Shown here: piece by piece, positions 36,290-45,616 of the stretch
Numbering within the stretch: position 1 is the stretch's first letter
Layout: each line of letters starts with the position of its first letter
Source: Mycobacterium sp. 1554424.7
GTDB lineage: Bacteria; Actinomycetota; Actinomycetes; Mycobacteriales; Mycobacteriaceae
Length of the DNA: 64,000 nt
Reading direction: 5' to 3'
Assembly (NCBI RefSeq): GCF_001665295.1
Contig: NZ_LZSE01000091.1
Location: 1-64,000 of the forward strand
Notes under the pieces: model-generated
The model's database searches: none
Told to the model about the DNA's origin: nothing
The model's input: only the letters and a program-made list of their open reading frames with translations
Position numbers and translations under genes: made by a program

Positions 36290-36325
36290 TGTCCCTGGCA
36301 ATACCGGGGGTAAAGGCGGTATCCC
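36290..36325 (+). promoter_or_regulatory. XRE/MmyB-type operator motif, copy 4
   Basis: TGTCCCTGGCAATACCGGGG then GTAAAGGCGGTATCCC. Same length and spacing as the other copies, with more substitutions. Located 72 bases upstream of the 43-codon ORF at 36397, so it probably controls that ORF and the YwaF-like gene. Confidence 0.55.
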
Positions 36326-36396
36326 CAGCTGACGTCGGCAACGTCGATCGTTGATACAAGGCCCCGGCCGAACAACGAGCGAGAAGAGCTAGAGCG

Positions 36397-36528
36397 ATGA
36401 CCGCCATCATCCAGATTCGCCCCCAAGTATGGGCGGTCAGTCACAACGGACACGTCCTGCGTCAGCACTACTTCACATTGAAGACAGCGCAGAGGGCGGC
36501 ACAACAATTGAGGAGTTACCAGCGATGA
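36397..36528 (+). CDS. 43-residue ORF coupled to YwaF-like membrane gene
   Basis: ATG 36397, codes for MTAIIQIRPQVWAVSHNGHV and ends HYFTLKTAQRAAQQLRSYQR. It has a basic C-terminus and no membrane segment. Stop TGA overlaps the next gene's start (ATGA), suggesting translational coupling. It may be a genuine small protein or a leader. Confidence 0.45.
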   Translation: MTAIIQIRPQVWAVSHNGHVLRQHYFTLKTAQRAAQQLRSYQR

Positions 36529-37304
36529 CCATCACGCCTGCGCTGCCCGCGGCTTCGGCACCGATCGCAGCGACGCGACAATTCTCCGTCTACGGCCCGT
36601 CGCACTTGACGGTGCTGGCGGTCTTTGCGATCGGGGCTGCGGCGCTGGTTTGGTTCGGACGCCGGCATAACGAAGCGCACTCTCGGCGCCTTGGCCGCGT
36701 TCTGGCGGCGGCGACCGTGGCGGTATTCGGCGTGGCGTTGCTGTACAAGATGGTTCAGCCAAGCATTGACCATTCGGTGCCGCTGCAACTATGCGACCTC
36801 GCTGAGCTCACGGCAGCCTACGCTTTGTGGTCGCAGCGGACATGGGCGTCCTCACTGGTCTACTACTGGGGTATTCCCCTGAGTTCGCAGGCGTTGATCA
36901 CGCCGGATCTCAACGCGCCAGACTTTCCCGGCCACGACTTCCTGACCTTCTTTGCGCTGCATCTGCTCGTTGTATGGAGTGCCGTGTATCTGACATGGGG
37001 GTGTGGGATAAGGCCGCGTTGGCGCAACTACCGCTTCGCGGTCATCACGACCCTGACTTGGGGGGCGTTCACCTTCGTCTTCAACACAATTGCGGGAAGC
37101 GACTACGGCTTCCTCAATCGGAAACCGGCCAACGCCTCGCTGCTGGATGCTTTAGGACCGTGGCCCTTCTATGTGGTGACAGAGGTCGTCATCGTTGGTG
37201 CCGTCTGGGCGCTCATGACGTGGCCCTGGGAGCGGAAGCGCCCTTCCTACTTGGCAGAAGCGCCGGCGCACGAGGGCAAACCGCTGCTGGTGTTCGGACC
37301 GTAG
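36525..37304 (+). CDS. TIGR02206/YwaF-like integral membrane protein
   Basis: 259 residues with about seven membrane segments; PLQLCDLAELTAAYALWSQR, YYWGIPLSSQALITPDL and NRKPANASLLDALGPWPFYV are conserved blocks of the TIGR02206 family (Bacillus YwaF). Function of the family is unknown. ATG 36525 overlaps the 43-codon ORF. The XRE motif upstream (36290) suggests shared regulation with the exporter and acyl-CoA operons. Confidence 0.8.
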   Translation: MTITPALPAASAPIAATRQFSVYGPSHLTVLAVFAIGAAALVWFGRRHNEAHSRRLGRVLAAATVAVFGVALLYKMVQPSIDHSVPLQLCDLAELTAAYALWSQRTWASSLVYYWGIPLSSQALITPDLNAPDFPGHDFLTFFALHLLVVWSAVYLTWGCGIRPRWRNYRFAVITTLTWGAFTFVFNTIAGSDYGFLNRKPANASLLDALGPWPFYVVTEVVIVGAVWALMTWPWERKRPSYLAEAPAHEGKPLLVFGP

Positions 37305-37539
37305 GAGACCGACGTGCCCGACCGCGACGCGCCGCATCTAATGCGGCCACCGGTCGGCGGTGGACGGGCTGTCCGATGTGCTCGGTCTGTAGTGTTTGCC
37401 GCGTGCGGAGTGCTGAAGACTGCTTTGGGTACGGTGTGTGGCTGCGGCCGAGTGTTCGGTGCGGCCGGTCAGATCACGCAACGGTGTTCCCCAGGCGGAT
37501 GGGCGGAGTGACCGTCTGCGTCGACAGGGGTGAGACGCG

Positions 37540-39057
37540 GTGACGTCGAACCGGGGGATCGATCCCGACTTCCTGGACCTGCCGCGCCACGAGCTTGCCG
37601 AAGCGGCGCTGTCGGCGGCCAAAGCGGCCGGGGCCAGCCACGCCGACCTGCGGCTTCACCGCCTGAGCAGTGAGATCATCCAGCTGCGCGACGGCGAGCT
37701 GGAGACCGCCGTCCTCAGCCGCGAGGTGGGCCTGGCGGTGCGGGTGATCGTCGACGGCACCTGGGGATTCGCCTCGCACGCCGAGCTGGCGCCCGCCGTC
37801 GCGGCCGAGACCGCGCGCCGCGCCGTGCACGTGGCCACCACGCTGGCAATGCTGAACAACGAGCGCGTCGAGCTCGCGGAGGAGCCCGTGTACACCGACG
37901 CCGCCTGGGTGTCGAGTTACCGGATCGACCCGTTCGAGGTTCCCGGCCCCGACAAGATCGCCGTGCTGGAGGAGTACTCCGGGCGCTTGCTGGGCGCCGA
38001 CGGCGTCGACCACGTGTCGGCGGGCCTGACCGCCGTCAAGGAGCAGACGTTCTACGCCGACACGTTCGGATCGTCGATCACTCAGCAGCGGGTGCGGGTG
38101 CTGCCGTCGCTGGAGGCGGTGACCGTCGACCCCGCGGCCGGCAGTTTCGACTCGATGCGCACGCTGGCCCCGCCGATGGGGCGCGGCTGGGAGGCGCTGG
38201 CCGACGACCAGATATGGAACTGGACCGCCGAACTCGCCCAGCTGCCGTCGCTGCTGGCGGAGAAGGTCAAGGCGCCCAGCGTCACCGCCGGGCCAACGGA
38301 TCTGGTGATCGACCCGACCAACCTGTGGCTGACCATTCACGAATCCATCGGCCACGCAACCGAATACGACCGCGCGATCGGCTACGAGGCCGCCTACGCC
38401 GGGACGTCGTTCGCTACGCCCGACAAGCTCGGCACCATGCGCTACGGCTCGCCGGTGATGAACGTGACCGCCGACCGCACCGTCGAACACGGCCTGGCCA
38501 GCGTCGGTTACGACGACGAGGGGGTGGCCGCGCAGAGCTGGGATCTGGTGCGCGACGGCATCTTCGTCGGCTATCAGCTCGACCGGGTGTTCGCCCCGAG
38601 ACTCGGGCAGCCCCGCTCCAACGGGTGCTCGTACGCCGACTCGCCGCACCACGTGCCCATCCAGCGGATGGCCAACGTATCGCTGCAGCCCGCCCCCGAG
38701 GACATCAGCACCGCCGATCTGATCGGCCGCGTCGAGAACGGCATCTACATCGTCGGCGACAAGTCGTGGTCGATTGACATGCAGCGCTACAACTTTCAGT
38801 TCACCGGGCAGCGGTTCTTCCGGATCCGCGACGGCCGCCTGGACGGCCAGCTGCGCGACGTCGCCTACCAGGCGACCACCACCGATTTCTGGAATTCCAT
38901 GGAAGCCGTGGGCGGCGCGTCGACCTGGCGACTGGGCGGCGCGTTCAACTGCGGCAAGGCGCAGCCGGGGCAGGTCGCCCCGGTCAGCCACGGCTGTCCG
39001 TCGGCGCTGTTCCGCGGCGTCAACGTGCTCAACACGGTCAGCGAGGGCGCCCGATGA
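37540..39057 (+). CDS. tldD: TldD-family metallopeptidase subunit
   Basis: 505 residues, same length as Rv2315c. H-E-S-I-G-H (~268-273, HESIGHATEYDR) is the TldD HExxxH zinc motif; the C-terminal GCPSALFRGVNVLNTVSEGA is also conserved. TldD pairs with TldE to form a heterodimeric protease that degrades unfolded peptides and processes some modified peptides. The stop overlaps the TldE start. Marks the return to the conserved Rv2313-Rv2327 block. Confidence 0.92.
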   Translation: MTSNRGIDPDFLDLPRHELAEAALSAAKAAGASHADLRLHRLSSEIIQLRDGELETAVLSREVGLAVRVIVDGTWGFASHAELAPAVAAETARRAVHVATTLAMLNNERVELAEEPVYTDAAWVSSYRIDPFEVPGPDKIAVLEEYSGRLLGADGVDHVSAGLTAVKEQTFYADTFGSSITQQRVRVLPSLEAVTVDPAAGSFDSMRTLAPPMGRGWEALADDQIWNWTAELAQLPSLLAEKVKAPSVTAGPTDLVIDPTNLWLTIHESIGHATEYDRAIGYEAAYAGTSFATPDKLGTMRYGSPVMNVTADRTVEHGLASVGYDDEGVAAQSWDLVRDGIFVGYQLDRVFAPRLGQPRSNGCSYADSPHHVPIQRMANVSLQPAPEDISTADLIGRVENGIYIVGDKSWSIDMQRYNFQFTGQRFFRIRDGRLDGQLRDVAYQATTTDFWNSMEAVGGASTWRLGGAFNCGKAQPGQVAPVSHGCPSALFRGVNVLNTVSEGAR

Positions 39058-40427
39058 TCACCCCTCAGCATGTCGTCAACCTCGTTCTGGACGAGGCGGC
39101 CAAGCTGGGCGGCGCCAGCGAGACCATGGTGCTGGTCACCGACAAGGTCGAGGCCACGCTGCGCTGGGCGGGCAATTCCATGACCACCAATGGGGTTTCG
39201 CTCAGCCGCAGCATCGCCGTGATTTCGGTGGTGCGGCAAGGCGACAGCGCACACATCGGCACGGTGGTCTCCGCCGAGGTGGATCCGCGGGTGATTCCGG
39301 GCCTGGTGGCGGCGTCGCAGGAGGCGGCCCGCTCGGCGCCGGAGGCCGGTGATGCCGCGCCGCTGCTGGCCAATGCCGGGGTGCCCGCCGACTGGGACGC
39401 GCCCGTGCCGGGCACCGGGCCCCTGGTATTCGCCGACGTCGCCGACTCGCTGAGCCGGGGCTTCCGCGGCGCGGATCGGTTGTATGGCTTTGCGCACCAC
39501 AGTGTTTCGACGACGTTCCTGGCGTCGTCGACCGGCCTACGCAGGCGCTTCACCCAGCCCACCGGCGCGGTGGAGATCAACGCCAAGCGCGGCGACGCCA
39601 GCGCCTGGGCGGGCATCGGCACCGCGGATTTCGTTGAGGTGCCCACCGATTCGCTGCTCGAGCAATTGTCCACCAGGCTGGGCTGGGCGAAGCGCAGGGT
39701 CGAGCTGCCCGCGGGGCGCTACGAGACGATCATGCCGCCGTCGACGGTGGCCGACATGATGATCTACCTGGCCTGGTCGATGGCCGGCCGCGGCGCGGAG
39801 GAGGGCCGCACGGCGTTGTCCGCGCCCGGCGGTGGGACGCGGGTGGGGGAGCGGCTGACCGACTTGCCGCTCACACTGTTGTCCGACCCGATGGCGCCGG
39901 GCCTGGCGTGCACGCCGTTCGTCGCGGTCAGCGCCTCCTCGGAGACGGTGTCGGTGTTCGACAACGGCATGGACATCGGCCAGGTGGACTGGATCCGCAA
40001 CGGGGTGATCAACGCGCTGGCCTACCCGCGGGCCACGGCCGAGAAATTCGACGCCAAGGTGGCGGTCGCCGCCGACAACCTGGTGATGACCGGCGGGTCG
40101 GCCGAGCCCGCCGACATGATCGCGGCCACGGAGCGCGGCCTGCTGCTGACCACGCTGTGGTACATCCGCGAGGTCGACCCCACCACGCTGCTGCTCACCG
40201 GGCTGACCCGCGACGGGGTCTACCTCATCGAGGACGGCGAGGTGACCGCGGCGGTCAACAACTTCCGCTTCAACGAGAGCCCACTGGACCTGCTGAGGCG
40301 GGCCACCGAGGCGGGCGTGAGCGAAAAAACGCTGCCGCGGGAGTGGGGCGACTGGGCCACCCGGGCGGCCATGCCGTCGCTGCGGATACCGGATTTCTAT
40401 ATGTCGTCGGTGAGCCAGGCGCAGTAG
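39054..40427 (+). CDS. pmbA: TldE/PmbA-family metallopeptidase subunit
   Basis: 457 residues, same length as Rv2314c. It has the PmbA/TldE fold without the HExxxH motif, as expected for the non-catalytic partner. [20 protein letters not shown] and [20 protein letters not shown] are conserved PmbA C-terminal blocks. Four-base overlap with tldD gives co-translation and the 1:1 heterodimer. Confidence 0.92.
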   Translation: MITPQHVVNLVLDEAAKLGGASETMVLVTDKVEATLRWAGNSMTTNGVSLSRSIAVISVVRQGDSAHIGTVVSAEVDPRVIPGLVAASQEAARSAPEAGDAAPLLANAGVPADWDAPVPGTGPLVFADVADSLSRGFRGADRLYGFAHHSVSTTFLASSTGLRRRFTQPTGAVEINAKRGDASAWAGIGTADFVEVPTDSLLEQLSTRLGWAKRRVELPAGRYETIMPPSTVADMMIYLAWSMAGRGAEEGRTALSAPGGGTRVGERLTDLPLTLLSDPMAPGLACTPFVAVSASSETVSVFDNGMDIGQVDWIRNGVINALAYPRATAEKFDAKVAVAADNLVMTGGSAEPADMIAATERGLLLTTLWYIREVDPTTLLLTGLTRDGVYLIEDGEVTAAVNNFRFNESPLDLLRRATEAGVSEKTLPREWGDWATRAAMPSLRIPDFYMSSVSQAQ

Positions 40428-40437
40428 CGTGTGACAA

Positions 40438-41265
40438 ATGCTGACGCGATTGGTGTCGTTATCTCCGGGTGATGGGCGTCTTGGAGGCCTGGTCCGGCGG
40501 GTGTGCGCGCAGACGATGTCGTTGCCGCCGTTGCCCTCCCCGGTCGAGGTTTCCGAGCCGGCATCCGAGGCGGAGGCCGTCGTCGCCGAGTTCGCCGAGC
40601 AGTTCAGCGCCGACGTCTCGGCGATCACCGGTGAACAGCGGTCCCGATTGTGGAAACAGCTGGGGGACAACACCTTCAGCGTGGTGACGCAGATGTACAT
40701 CGCCGACTTCGTGCCGCGGGTGCGGGCCGGGCTGGAGGCGCTGGGCATCGGCTCGGAACATCTCGGTTGGGTGAGCGGGCCGGTCGACTGGGACCACACC
40801 ACCGAGCCCTCGGACGTGGTGTTCAACGAGTTTCTGCCGGCGGTGGCGCGGATGCGCGCGCTGGACCCGGTCACCGCCGAGCTGGTCCGGCTGCGCGGCG
40901 CCGCGCAGCACAACTGCCGGCTGTGTAAATCGCTGCGCGAGACCACCGCGCTGGACGCCGGGGGATCCGAGTCGCTGTACGACGACATCGAGGGGTACGA
41001 GGACTCAAGTCGGTTAACCCGCCGCGCTAAAGCAGCGCTGCGCTACACCGATGGGTTAATTTGGACGCCTGCGCACCTCGTCGCCGACGTTGCCGCCGAG
41101 GTGCGCTCGGGGTTTTCCGAGTCCGAGGCCGTCGAGCTCACCTTCGACGTCATGCGCAACGCCAGCAATAAGGTCGCCGTATCGCTGGGTGCCGACGCCC
41201 CGCGGGTCGAGCGGGGCACCGAGCGTTATCTCCTCGACGTGGACGGGCAGACGGTTTTCGCCTGA
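40438..41265 (+). CDS. AhpD-like/carboxymuconolactone decarboxylase-family protein
   Basis: 275 residues from ATG 40438 (ATG 40516 is an alternative). [16 protein letters not shown] holds the C-x-x-C redox pair of AhpD-like alkylhydroperoxidases, with a His three residues before the first Cys rather than after the second. The rest is helical. Probably a peroxide- or disulfide-reducing protein. It follows tldD-tldE by 10 bases on the same strand. Confidence 0.75.
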   Translation: MLTRLVSLSPGDGRLGGLVRRVCAQTMSLPPLPSPVEVSEPASEAEAVVAEFAEQFSADVSAITGEQRSRLWKQLGDNTFSVVTQMYIADFVPRVRAGLEALGIGSEHLGWVSGPVDWDHTTEPSDVVFNEFLPAVARMRALDPVTAELVRLRGAAQHNCRLCKSLRETTALDAGGSESLYDDIEGYEDSSRLTRRAKAALRYTDGLIWTPAHLVADVAAEVRSGFSESEAVELTFDVMRNASNKVAVSLGADAPRVERGTERYLLDVDGQTVFA

Positions 41266-41326
41266 CGGCGACATGCGACCAAGGTGCCGCGGCATGCGCG
41301 GCACCTCGGTCGGTTGGAGCCGCGGT

Positions 41327-41536
41327 TTAGCCGCCACCTCCGCCGCCGGCACCGGCGTCGCCAACGTTGTAGTAGTAGTCGACGTCGTTGGGCTCGGCGC
41401 TCACCGTCGCCTTGGCCGGGTGTGTTGCCTCGGCGATCGCCACCACCGGTGCCGCGGCCAGGGCCGCGATGGCGAGCGCCGCGAAGGCGGCTCGTGCGCC
41501 AAGGCGTCGGGAACAGTCGGCCGTAGTTCTACTCAT
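41327..41536 (-). CDS. Small secreted glycine-rich peptide
   Basis: 69 residues. A signal peptide (AAFAALAIAALAAAPVVAIA) is followed by a ~35-residue mature part with NDVDYYYNVGD and a C-terminal run of nine glycines interrupted once. A GAGAGGAAA ribosome site precedes ATG 41536. No family recognised. Transcribed toward the AhpD-like gene, in its own unit. Confidence 0.6.
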   Translation of the reverse strand: MSRTTADCSRRLGARAAFAALAIAALAAAPVVAIAEATHPAKATVSAEPNDVDYYYNVGDAGAGGGGGG

Positions 41537-42370
41537 TCGCTATTTCCTCTCAGGCTTCTTTGACTGTTGGTAATGCGCGCATTAATCGGAGTGTGCGCCC
41601 GGGAATCACCGCCGCCCGCCCAGCAAGGTAACGGGAAGGTAAATGAAAAATACTCTTTTGTTTCAATCGGTTGGCCGTCAAATGAATCGCTATTTGCTTT
41701 ACTGGACCGTGGATCTGGAAGTGGCATTTGAATGTAAGGCGTTGGACTGCAATTGAAGCCGTCAGGGATCCCATCGTCGAGGCGAATTCAGGGATCACAT
41801 TCGGCCGCCTGCAAGCCCGCGCGACGCACGACCGCCTGCGACCTGCGCTTAGGCGTCGCAGCATCGTCATGCGGTGCGTAGGGCTGCCCGCACGTAAAGT
41901 TCGCGTTAGCGTCACAAAAACCGCGCGATTGCGCCGTTTTTACAACTCGACTGGTAAATTGCCTCTGGCCGCGAACAGACCGCCGAGCCCGCAATTCAAA
42001 CAGCCAGAGCCGCTGAAACACAAGCCGTTTGGGCTTCAACCAGGGGTCCTTTCTGCCCAGGAGGAGCGCCCCATGTTCGGCGTCGATCGTCAGCGGGGCC
42101 CACCGTCGCGATTCGCATCGTGCTAAGCGCCTTTGCTGCGGCGGGGCCGGCCGGCACTCATGGCTTTTCGCGTGCAAGCGCGCCGCGGCTCACGTCGCCG
42201 ACCGCCCCAATGTGAGCGCGCCGAAACACTTCGCAACAATTGGCAGTCTCGATGGGGTTCGGCGGCGACGGCCTTAGTACCCGCTGGCGTGCGTCGGCGC
42301 GTGCAGCACCACACTGCCGCTGGACAGCGAGGAGGAGCGCTAGGGTGATGCTCGCACCTCAACCACACCG
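41537..42370. other. Intergenic region, 834 bases
   Basis: Includes an A/T-rich stretch (41640-41720, e.g. AATGAAAAATACTCTTTTGT) that is probably the promoter of the secreted-peptide gene, and the tRNA promoter near 42340. No convincing gene; the 121-codon minus-strand frame 41550-41915 has non-mycobacterial codon use. Confidence 0.5.
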
Positions 42371-42447
42371 GGGGCGGTAGCTCAGTTGGTTAGAGCCGCG
42401 GACTCATAATCCGTTGGTCGCGGGTTCGAGCCCCGCCCGCCCCACCA
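42371..42447 (+). tRNA. tRNA-Met (CAT), CCA encoded
   Basis: Full cloverleaf: 7-bp acceptor GGGGCGG/CCGCCCC, D-stem GCTC/GAGC, anticodon stem GCGGA/TCCGT around loop CTCATAA (anticodon CAT), T-stem GCGGG/CCCGC with TTCGAGC, discriminator A and encoded CCA (42445-42447). A 5'-G1 paired with C72 rules out an initiator. Elongator tRNA-Met is most likely; tRNA-Ile2 read by lysidine cannot be excluded from sequence alone. Confidence 0.95.
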
Positions 42448-42807
42448 AACGCTGTATGACCTCGGCTGATGCGTGACCGTTCGTCTTCGGGTGATGCCTG
42501 ACAATGTTTCGGCTGATGCTTTACGACGGTTTGGGCTGATCCTTGACACTCATCGAGATGGGCACCGTGCATCGTGCCTGCTTGGAGCCACAACGCGCCA
42601 GGGTCGTCGTTGCCGTGTCCACCGCAGGCCGCGGGATGGTCACCGACCACGGCGGGTCTTGGGTCGGGGGCGAGGAGCTTTTAGAGCGGCCTATACGTTG
42701 TGGGCTTTAGAGCGTCGCGGCGGCCAGCTGCGCGGTCTTCGCAATTGGCACTTGACCCACGATTGGGCGAGTTGCCCCAATACGTGTATCGCAACCCGGG
42801 AGGCGAC
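42448..42807. other. Region downstream of tRNA with IS-end-like repeats
   Basis: Contains four imperfect GGCTGATGCNTGAC repeats (42463-42547) and then no convincing gene up to the GNAT start. The sequence right after the repeats could encode a short stretch beginning MGTVHRACLEPQRARVVVAV, which looks like a truncated mobile-element protein, but it is too short to classify. Confidence 0.35.
42463..42547 (+). repeat. Four tandem IS-end-like repeats next to tRNA
   Basis: Copies begin at 42463 (CGGCTGATGCGTGAC), 42489 (GGGTGATGCCTGACA), 42510 (CGGCTGATGCTTTAC) and 42533 (GGGCTGATCCTTGAC), spaced 21-26 bases. Repeated transposase-binding boxes at this spacing are typical of IS21-family ends. The adjacent tRNA is a common integration site. 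Family assignment is a guess. Confidence 0.35.
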
Positions 42808-43413
42808 ATGATTGAGCATCGCCACGTCGAATGGGACCCAGACACGCGACCAATCCGCACGGCCCGGCTCCTATTGCGCCCGTGGCAACTCGACGATGAC
42901 GTCGCCGCCCACCGGATATACGGAGCGCCGGAGGTTTCGCGCTGGCTGTGTCCGGCGTTGCCGTTGATCACGGACCAGCCGCACATGCGCCGACTCCTGG
43001 GCGAATGGATCGCCCAGAGCGATGCAACCGGACTGCCCTTGGGTCGATGGGCGATCACCGATAAAGACTCTGGCGACCTGATCGGGGGAGTGGGACTGCT
43101 TCCACTTCCACCCGGCGGCACCGATCTCGAGATTGGATGGCAGGTCACACCGACGCTCTGGGGTAACGGCTACGGCGCCGAAGCCGGTCATGCGGTCGCC
43201 CATCAAGCATTCACAAATATCGGCGTCAGTGAGGTTTTCGCTGTCGTGCGGCCAGGCAATCATCGCGGGGTGGCCACGGCGCGCCGCGTGGGCATGGAAT
43301 GGGTCGGCGAGACCGACAAGTACTACGACCTGACCCTTGAGATCTACCGCCTTAACAAAGCAGATTTGGATCTGCCTGAACCGGCCTGTGCACCGGCGCC
43401 GGAATGGCCCTAG
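42808..43413 (+). CDS. GNAT-family N-acetyltransferase (RimJ/RimL type)
   Basis: 201 residues from ATG 42808 behind GGGAGGCG. IRTARLLLRPWQLDDDVAAH opens the domain; WQVTPTLWGNGYGAEAGHAV is the acetyl-CoA pyrophosphate loop (Q/RxxGxG/A), and ATARRVGMEWVGETDKYYDL closes the fold. Substrate unknown. First intact gene after the tRNA and IS-like repeats. Confidence 0.85.
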   Translation: MIEHRHVEWDPDTRPIRTARLLLRPWQLDDDVAAHRIYGAPEVSRWLCPALPLITDQPHMRRLLGEWIAQSDATGLPLGRWAITDKDSGDLIGGVGLLPLPPGGTDLEIGWQVTPTLWGNGYGAEAGHAVAHQAFTNIGVSEVFAVVRPGNHRGVATARRVGMEWVGETDKYYDLTLEIYRLNKADLDLPEPACAPAPEWP

Positions 43414-43489
43414 CGCCGAATATCGCCGCGCCCATGCCGACGTCGCTTCGGGCCAGGAGCCCGGAGTCATCGGTTCGAGTCCCGAGAGC

Positions 43490-43801
43490 CTAGCGACTCA
43501 GCACACGGTAGAACGTGGTCTGGGCCTTGCCGCCCTCAGCGAACTCGGCCAACGCTTCCACGCTGAGCGCGAAATGATCGGTTTGGACGTGGAGGTCGAC
43601 ACCGTGCTGGTTGCGGAACCGCTGATAAAGTGTGAAATGCCCAGGCCGATCGCGATCTTCGTGCAGCCGAAAGGTACTGACGGCTCCTTCGGCCAGCGAC
43701 TGGGGAATTAACCCAACAAACGCGCGTCGCAGGTCATCGCCTCTGCCTGGCAAAGCCGTTGCTTCGGTGATCAGCACTACTTCTTCATCTGGCCCATACA
43801 T
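43490..43801 (-). CDS. ABM-like (antibiotic biosynthesis monooxygenase fold) protein
   Basis: 103 residues from ATG 43801, 8 bases after AAGGAG. VVLITEATALPGRGDDLRRA, GHFTLYQRFRNQHGVDLHVQ and LAEFAEGGKAQTTFYRVLSR fit a dimeric alpha-beta barrel (ABM/quinol monooxygenase-like). The longer frame to 43993 has no ribosome site. Role not known; its context (redox island) suggests quinone or radical handling. Confidence 0.65.
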   Translation of the reverse strand: MYGPDEEVVLITEATALPGRGDDLRRAFVGLIPQSLAEGAVSTFRLHEDRDRPGHFTLYQRFRNQHGVDLHVQTDHFALSVEALAEFAEGGKAQTTFYRVLSR

Positions 43802-44331
43802 GTCTGAAGCTCCTTCACTGTCCTCTCGAGGGCTTTGCGCCATCACGGGATCGAGTAACAACCTCGCCGGCGACGTCATTCGTGTACCGCAACGGCGCGT
43901 CTGATGGTGTGTCACCCGCAATGGAATTGACTGCCAGATTGAGATATGGCCGTCGCTTGGTGAACGACATCCGGCACCACTTTGCTCCGCCACTTGTTGT
44001 GGGCAGCAAAAACCCTTCTAGGTATGCCTACCCGCTCGCCGATTACGGCTGCGCCGAATTACCCACTGCACGTTCATAATTCAACCAGCCACGGTGGGCC
44101 TCTGAGCCTCCCAGGCGGGGTCGATGTGGGCCCGGGGATCACAACTCACCCGGGTGAAACGACGGTGGGGTGATGACGGCTCACCCCGCCGGGCAGCAGA
44201 CTCAAAGCCAGTTCAACGTCGACATACCGGACCGCCGGATGTCGTCGCCAAGGCTACAACTCTTCTTGCCGGGCAAACGCAGTATTGGGCCGGCGAGAGC
44301 CATCGAGAATGATTAGCAGAAGGGTCCCGCC
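43802..44331. other. Intergenic region, 530 bases
   Basis: Contains the composite operator/promoter S1 (44146-44202). No convincing gene; the short frame 43882-44079 lacks coding bias. Confidence 0.5.
44146..44202 (+). promoter_or_regulatory. Composite promoter S1 (upstream of SDR-msrB-msrA-tal)
   Basis: TCACCCGGGTGA (44146-44157), N10, GGGTGA (44168-44173), TGACGGC (-35 like TGACGG), TCACCC (44181-44186), N10, CAGACT (44197-44202, -10 like). The -35 to -10 distance is 17 bp. Predicted start ~44209, 123 bases before the SDR start. Confidence 0.7.
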
Positions 44332-45102
44332 ATGCACTTCGATTCCAAGAAGGCCATCATCGTCGGAGGCAGCGCCGGTATGGGCCGACAGGTCGCCGTT
44401 GACATCGTGCGCCACGGCGGTAGCGCGGTGATCGTCGGACGGTCGAAAGACCGTGTGGATGACACGGTGACCGCACTGACCGGCGAAGGCGGCCAGGCAT
44501 GGGGGATCACTGCGGAGTTGACCGATCGTGCCGCGGTCGCCGATGTTCAGCGCGCACTTTCCGAGGACCACAGCGATGCGACGCTGCTCATCAATGCGGC
44601 CGGATTCTTCATCCCCAAGCCGTTTCTCGAGTACGACGCACCGACCTATGACTCGTACATGGAGCTCAACTATGCCCTGTTCTTCCTGACGCAGACCGTC
44701 GTTGCGGGCATGATCGCCAAGGGAGACGGAGGCTCCATCGTCAACATCGGGAGCATGTGGGCACACCAGGCGATCGGTCTGACCCCTTCGTCGGTTTACT
44801 CGATGCAAAAGGCTGGCCTGCATGCACTGACCCATAACCTGGCCATCGAGCTCGCCGAGCATAAGATTCGGGTCAATGCGGTGGCGCCGGCCGTCGTCAA
44901 GACCCCGCTCTACGAGGCCTTCATCCCGAAGGCCGAGATCGATTCCACGCTTGACACTTTCGCTCCGCTGCATCCGCTGGGACGAGTCGGCACCCCCGCC
45001 GACGTGGCCAACGCCGTCACCTATCTGCTGTCCGACGAGGCCAGTTGGGTCACCGGCGCGATTCTCAATGTCGACGGCGGCATCATGGCCGGTCGCAACT
45101 AG
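44332..45102 (+). CDS. Short-chain dehydrogenase/reductase
   Basis: 256 residues behind [27 protein letters not shown] is the cofactor loop, VGRSKD after beta-2 favours NADP(H); [11 protein letters not shown], catalytic Ser in [10 protein letters not shown] and Y-S-M-Q-K ([20 protein letters not shown]). First gene of the operon SDR-msrB-msrA-small ORF-tal driven by composite promoter S1. In the stress context it may detoxify a carbonyl compound. Confidence 0.88.
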   Translation: MHFDSKKAIIVGGSAGMGRQVAVDIVRHGGSAVIVGRSKDRVDDTVTALTGEGGQAWGITAELTDRAAVADVQRALSEDHSDATLLINAAGFFIPKPFLEYDAPTYDSYMELNYALFFLTQTVVAGMIAKGDGGSIVNIGSMWAHQAIGLTPSSVYSMQKAGLHALTHNLAIELAEHKIRVNAVAPAVVKTPLYEAFIPKAEIDSTLDTFAPLHPLGRVGTPADVANAVTYLLSDEASWVTGAILNVDGGIMAGRN

Positions 45103-45130
45103 ACAAGCCTGCGCGAACGAAGGAGACCAG

Positions 45131-45616
45131 GTGTCACACCAATACAGCAAGAACCCTGCCGCGATCGACGAGCTCAGCCCCCAGCAATACCACGTCACCC
45201 AGGAGAGCGGCACGGAGCCTCCGTTCACCGGCGAGTATTGCGACAACCACGAACCCGGCATCTACGTCGACATTGTCTCTGGCGAACCGCTTTTCGCCTC
45301 GGCGGACAAGTTCGACAGCGGGAGCGGCTGGCCGAGCTTCACCCAGCCCATCAACGCGGACAGCCTTGTTGAGAGGCGCGACCGCAGCCACTTCATGGAA
45401 CGGGTCGAGGTGCGCTCAGCCCACGCCGACAGCCATCTGGGGCACGTATTCCCGGACGGCCCCACAGAAGCCGGCGGCTTGCGCTACTGCATCAACTCGG
45501 CATCGCTGCGATTCATCCACCGCGACGACCTGGAAGCCGAGGGTTACGGACAATATCTACGCTTGTTCGCGAAAGGTGTGCAGCAACCGCAAAGCGTCGG
45601 TGAGCAGCAATCATGA
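45131..45616 (+). CDS. msrB: Peptide-methionine (R)-S-oxide reductase MsrB, zinc-less type
   Basis: 161 residues, GTG 45131 behind [21 protein letters not shown] and [14 protein letters not shown] (catalytic Cys120) are MsrB motifs. The two CxxC zinc sites of the E. coli type are absent ([12 protein letters not shown] where the zinc form has CRCC). The protein thus belongs to the zinc-less subgroup. It reduces Met-R-sulfoxide with thioredoxin. It is co-transcribed with msrA (ATGA overlap), giving repair of both diastereomers. Confidence 0.92.
   Translation: MSHQYSKNPAAIDELSPQQYHVTQESGTEPPFTGEYCDNHEPGIYVDIVSGEPLFASADKFDSGSGWPSFTQPINADSLVERRDRSHFMERVEVRSAHADSHLGHVFPDGPTEAGGLRYCINSASLRFIHRDDLEAEGYGQYLRLFAKGVQQPQSVGEQQS

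Noticed and set aside
41550-41915. 121-codon minus-strand frame in the AT-rich gap
   Set aside because: Codon use unlike the neighbours, no family, overlaps the probable promoter of the secreted peptide.
43466-43492. GGTTCGAGTCCC stretch resembling a tRNA T-arm
   Set aside because: No acceptor or anticodon stem can be built around it; it does not repeat the 3' end of the tRNA-Met, so no attachment site is supported.
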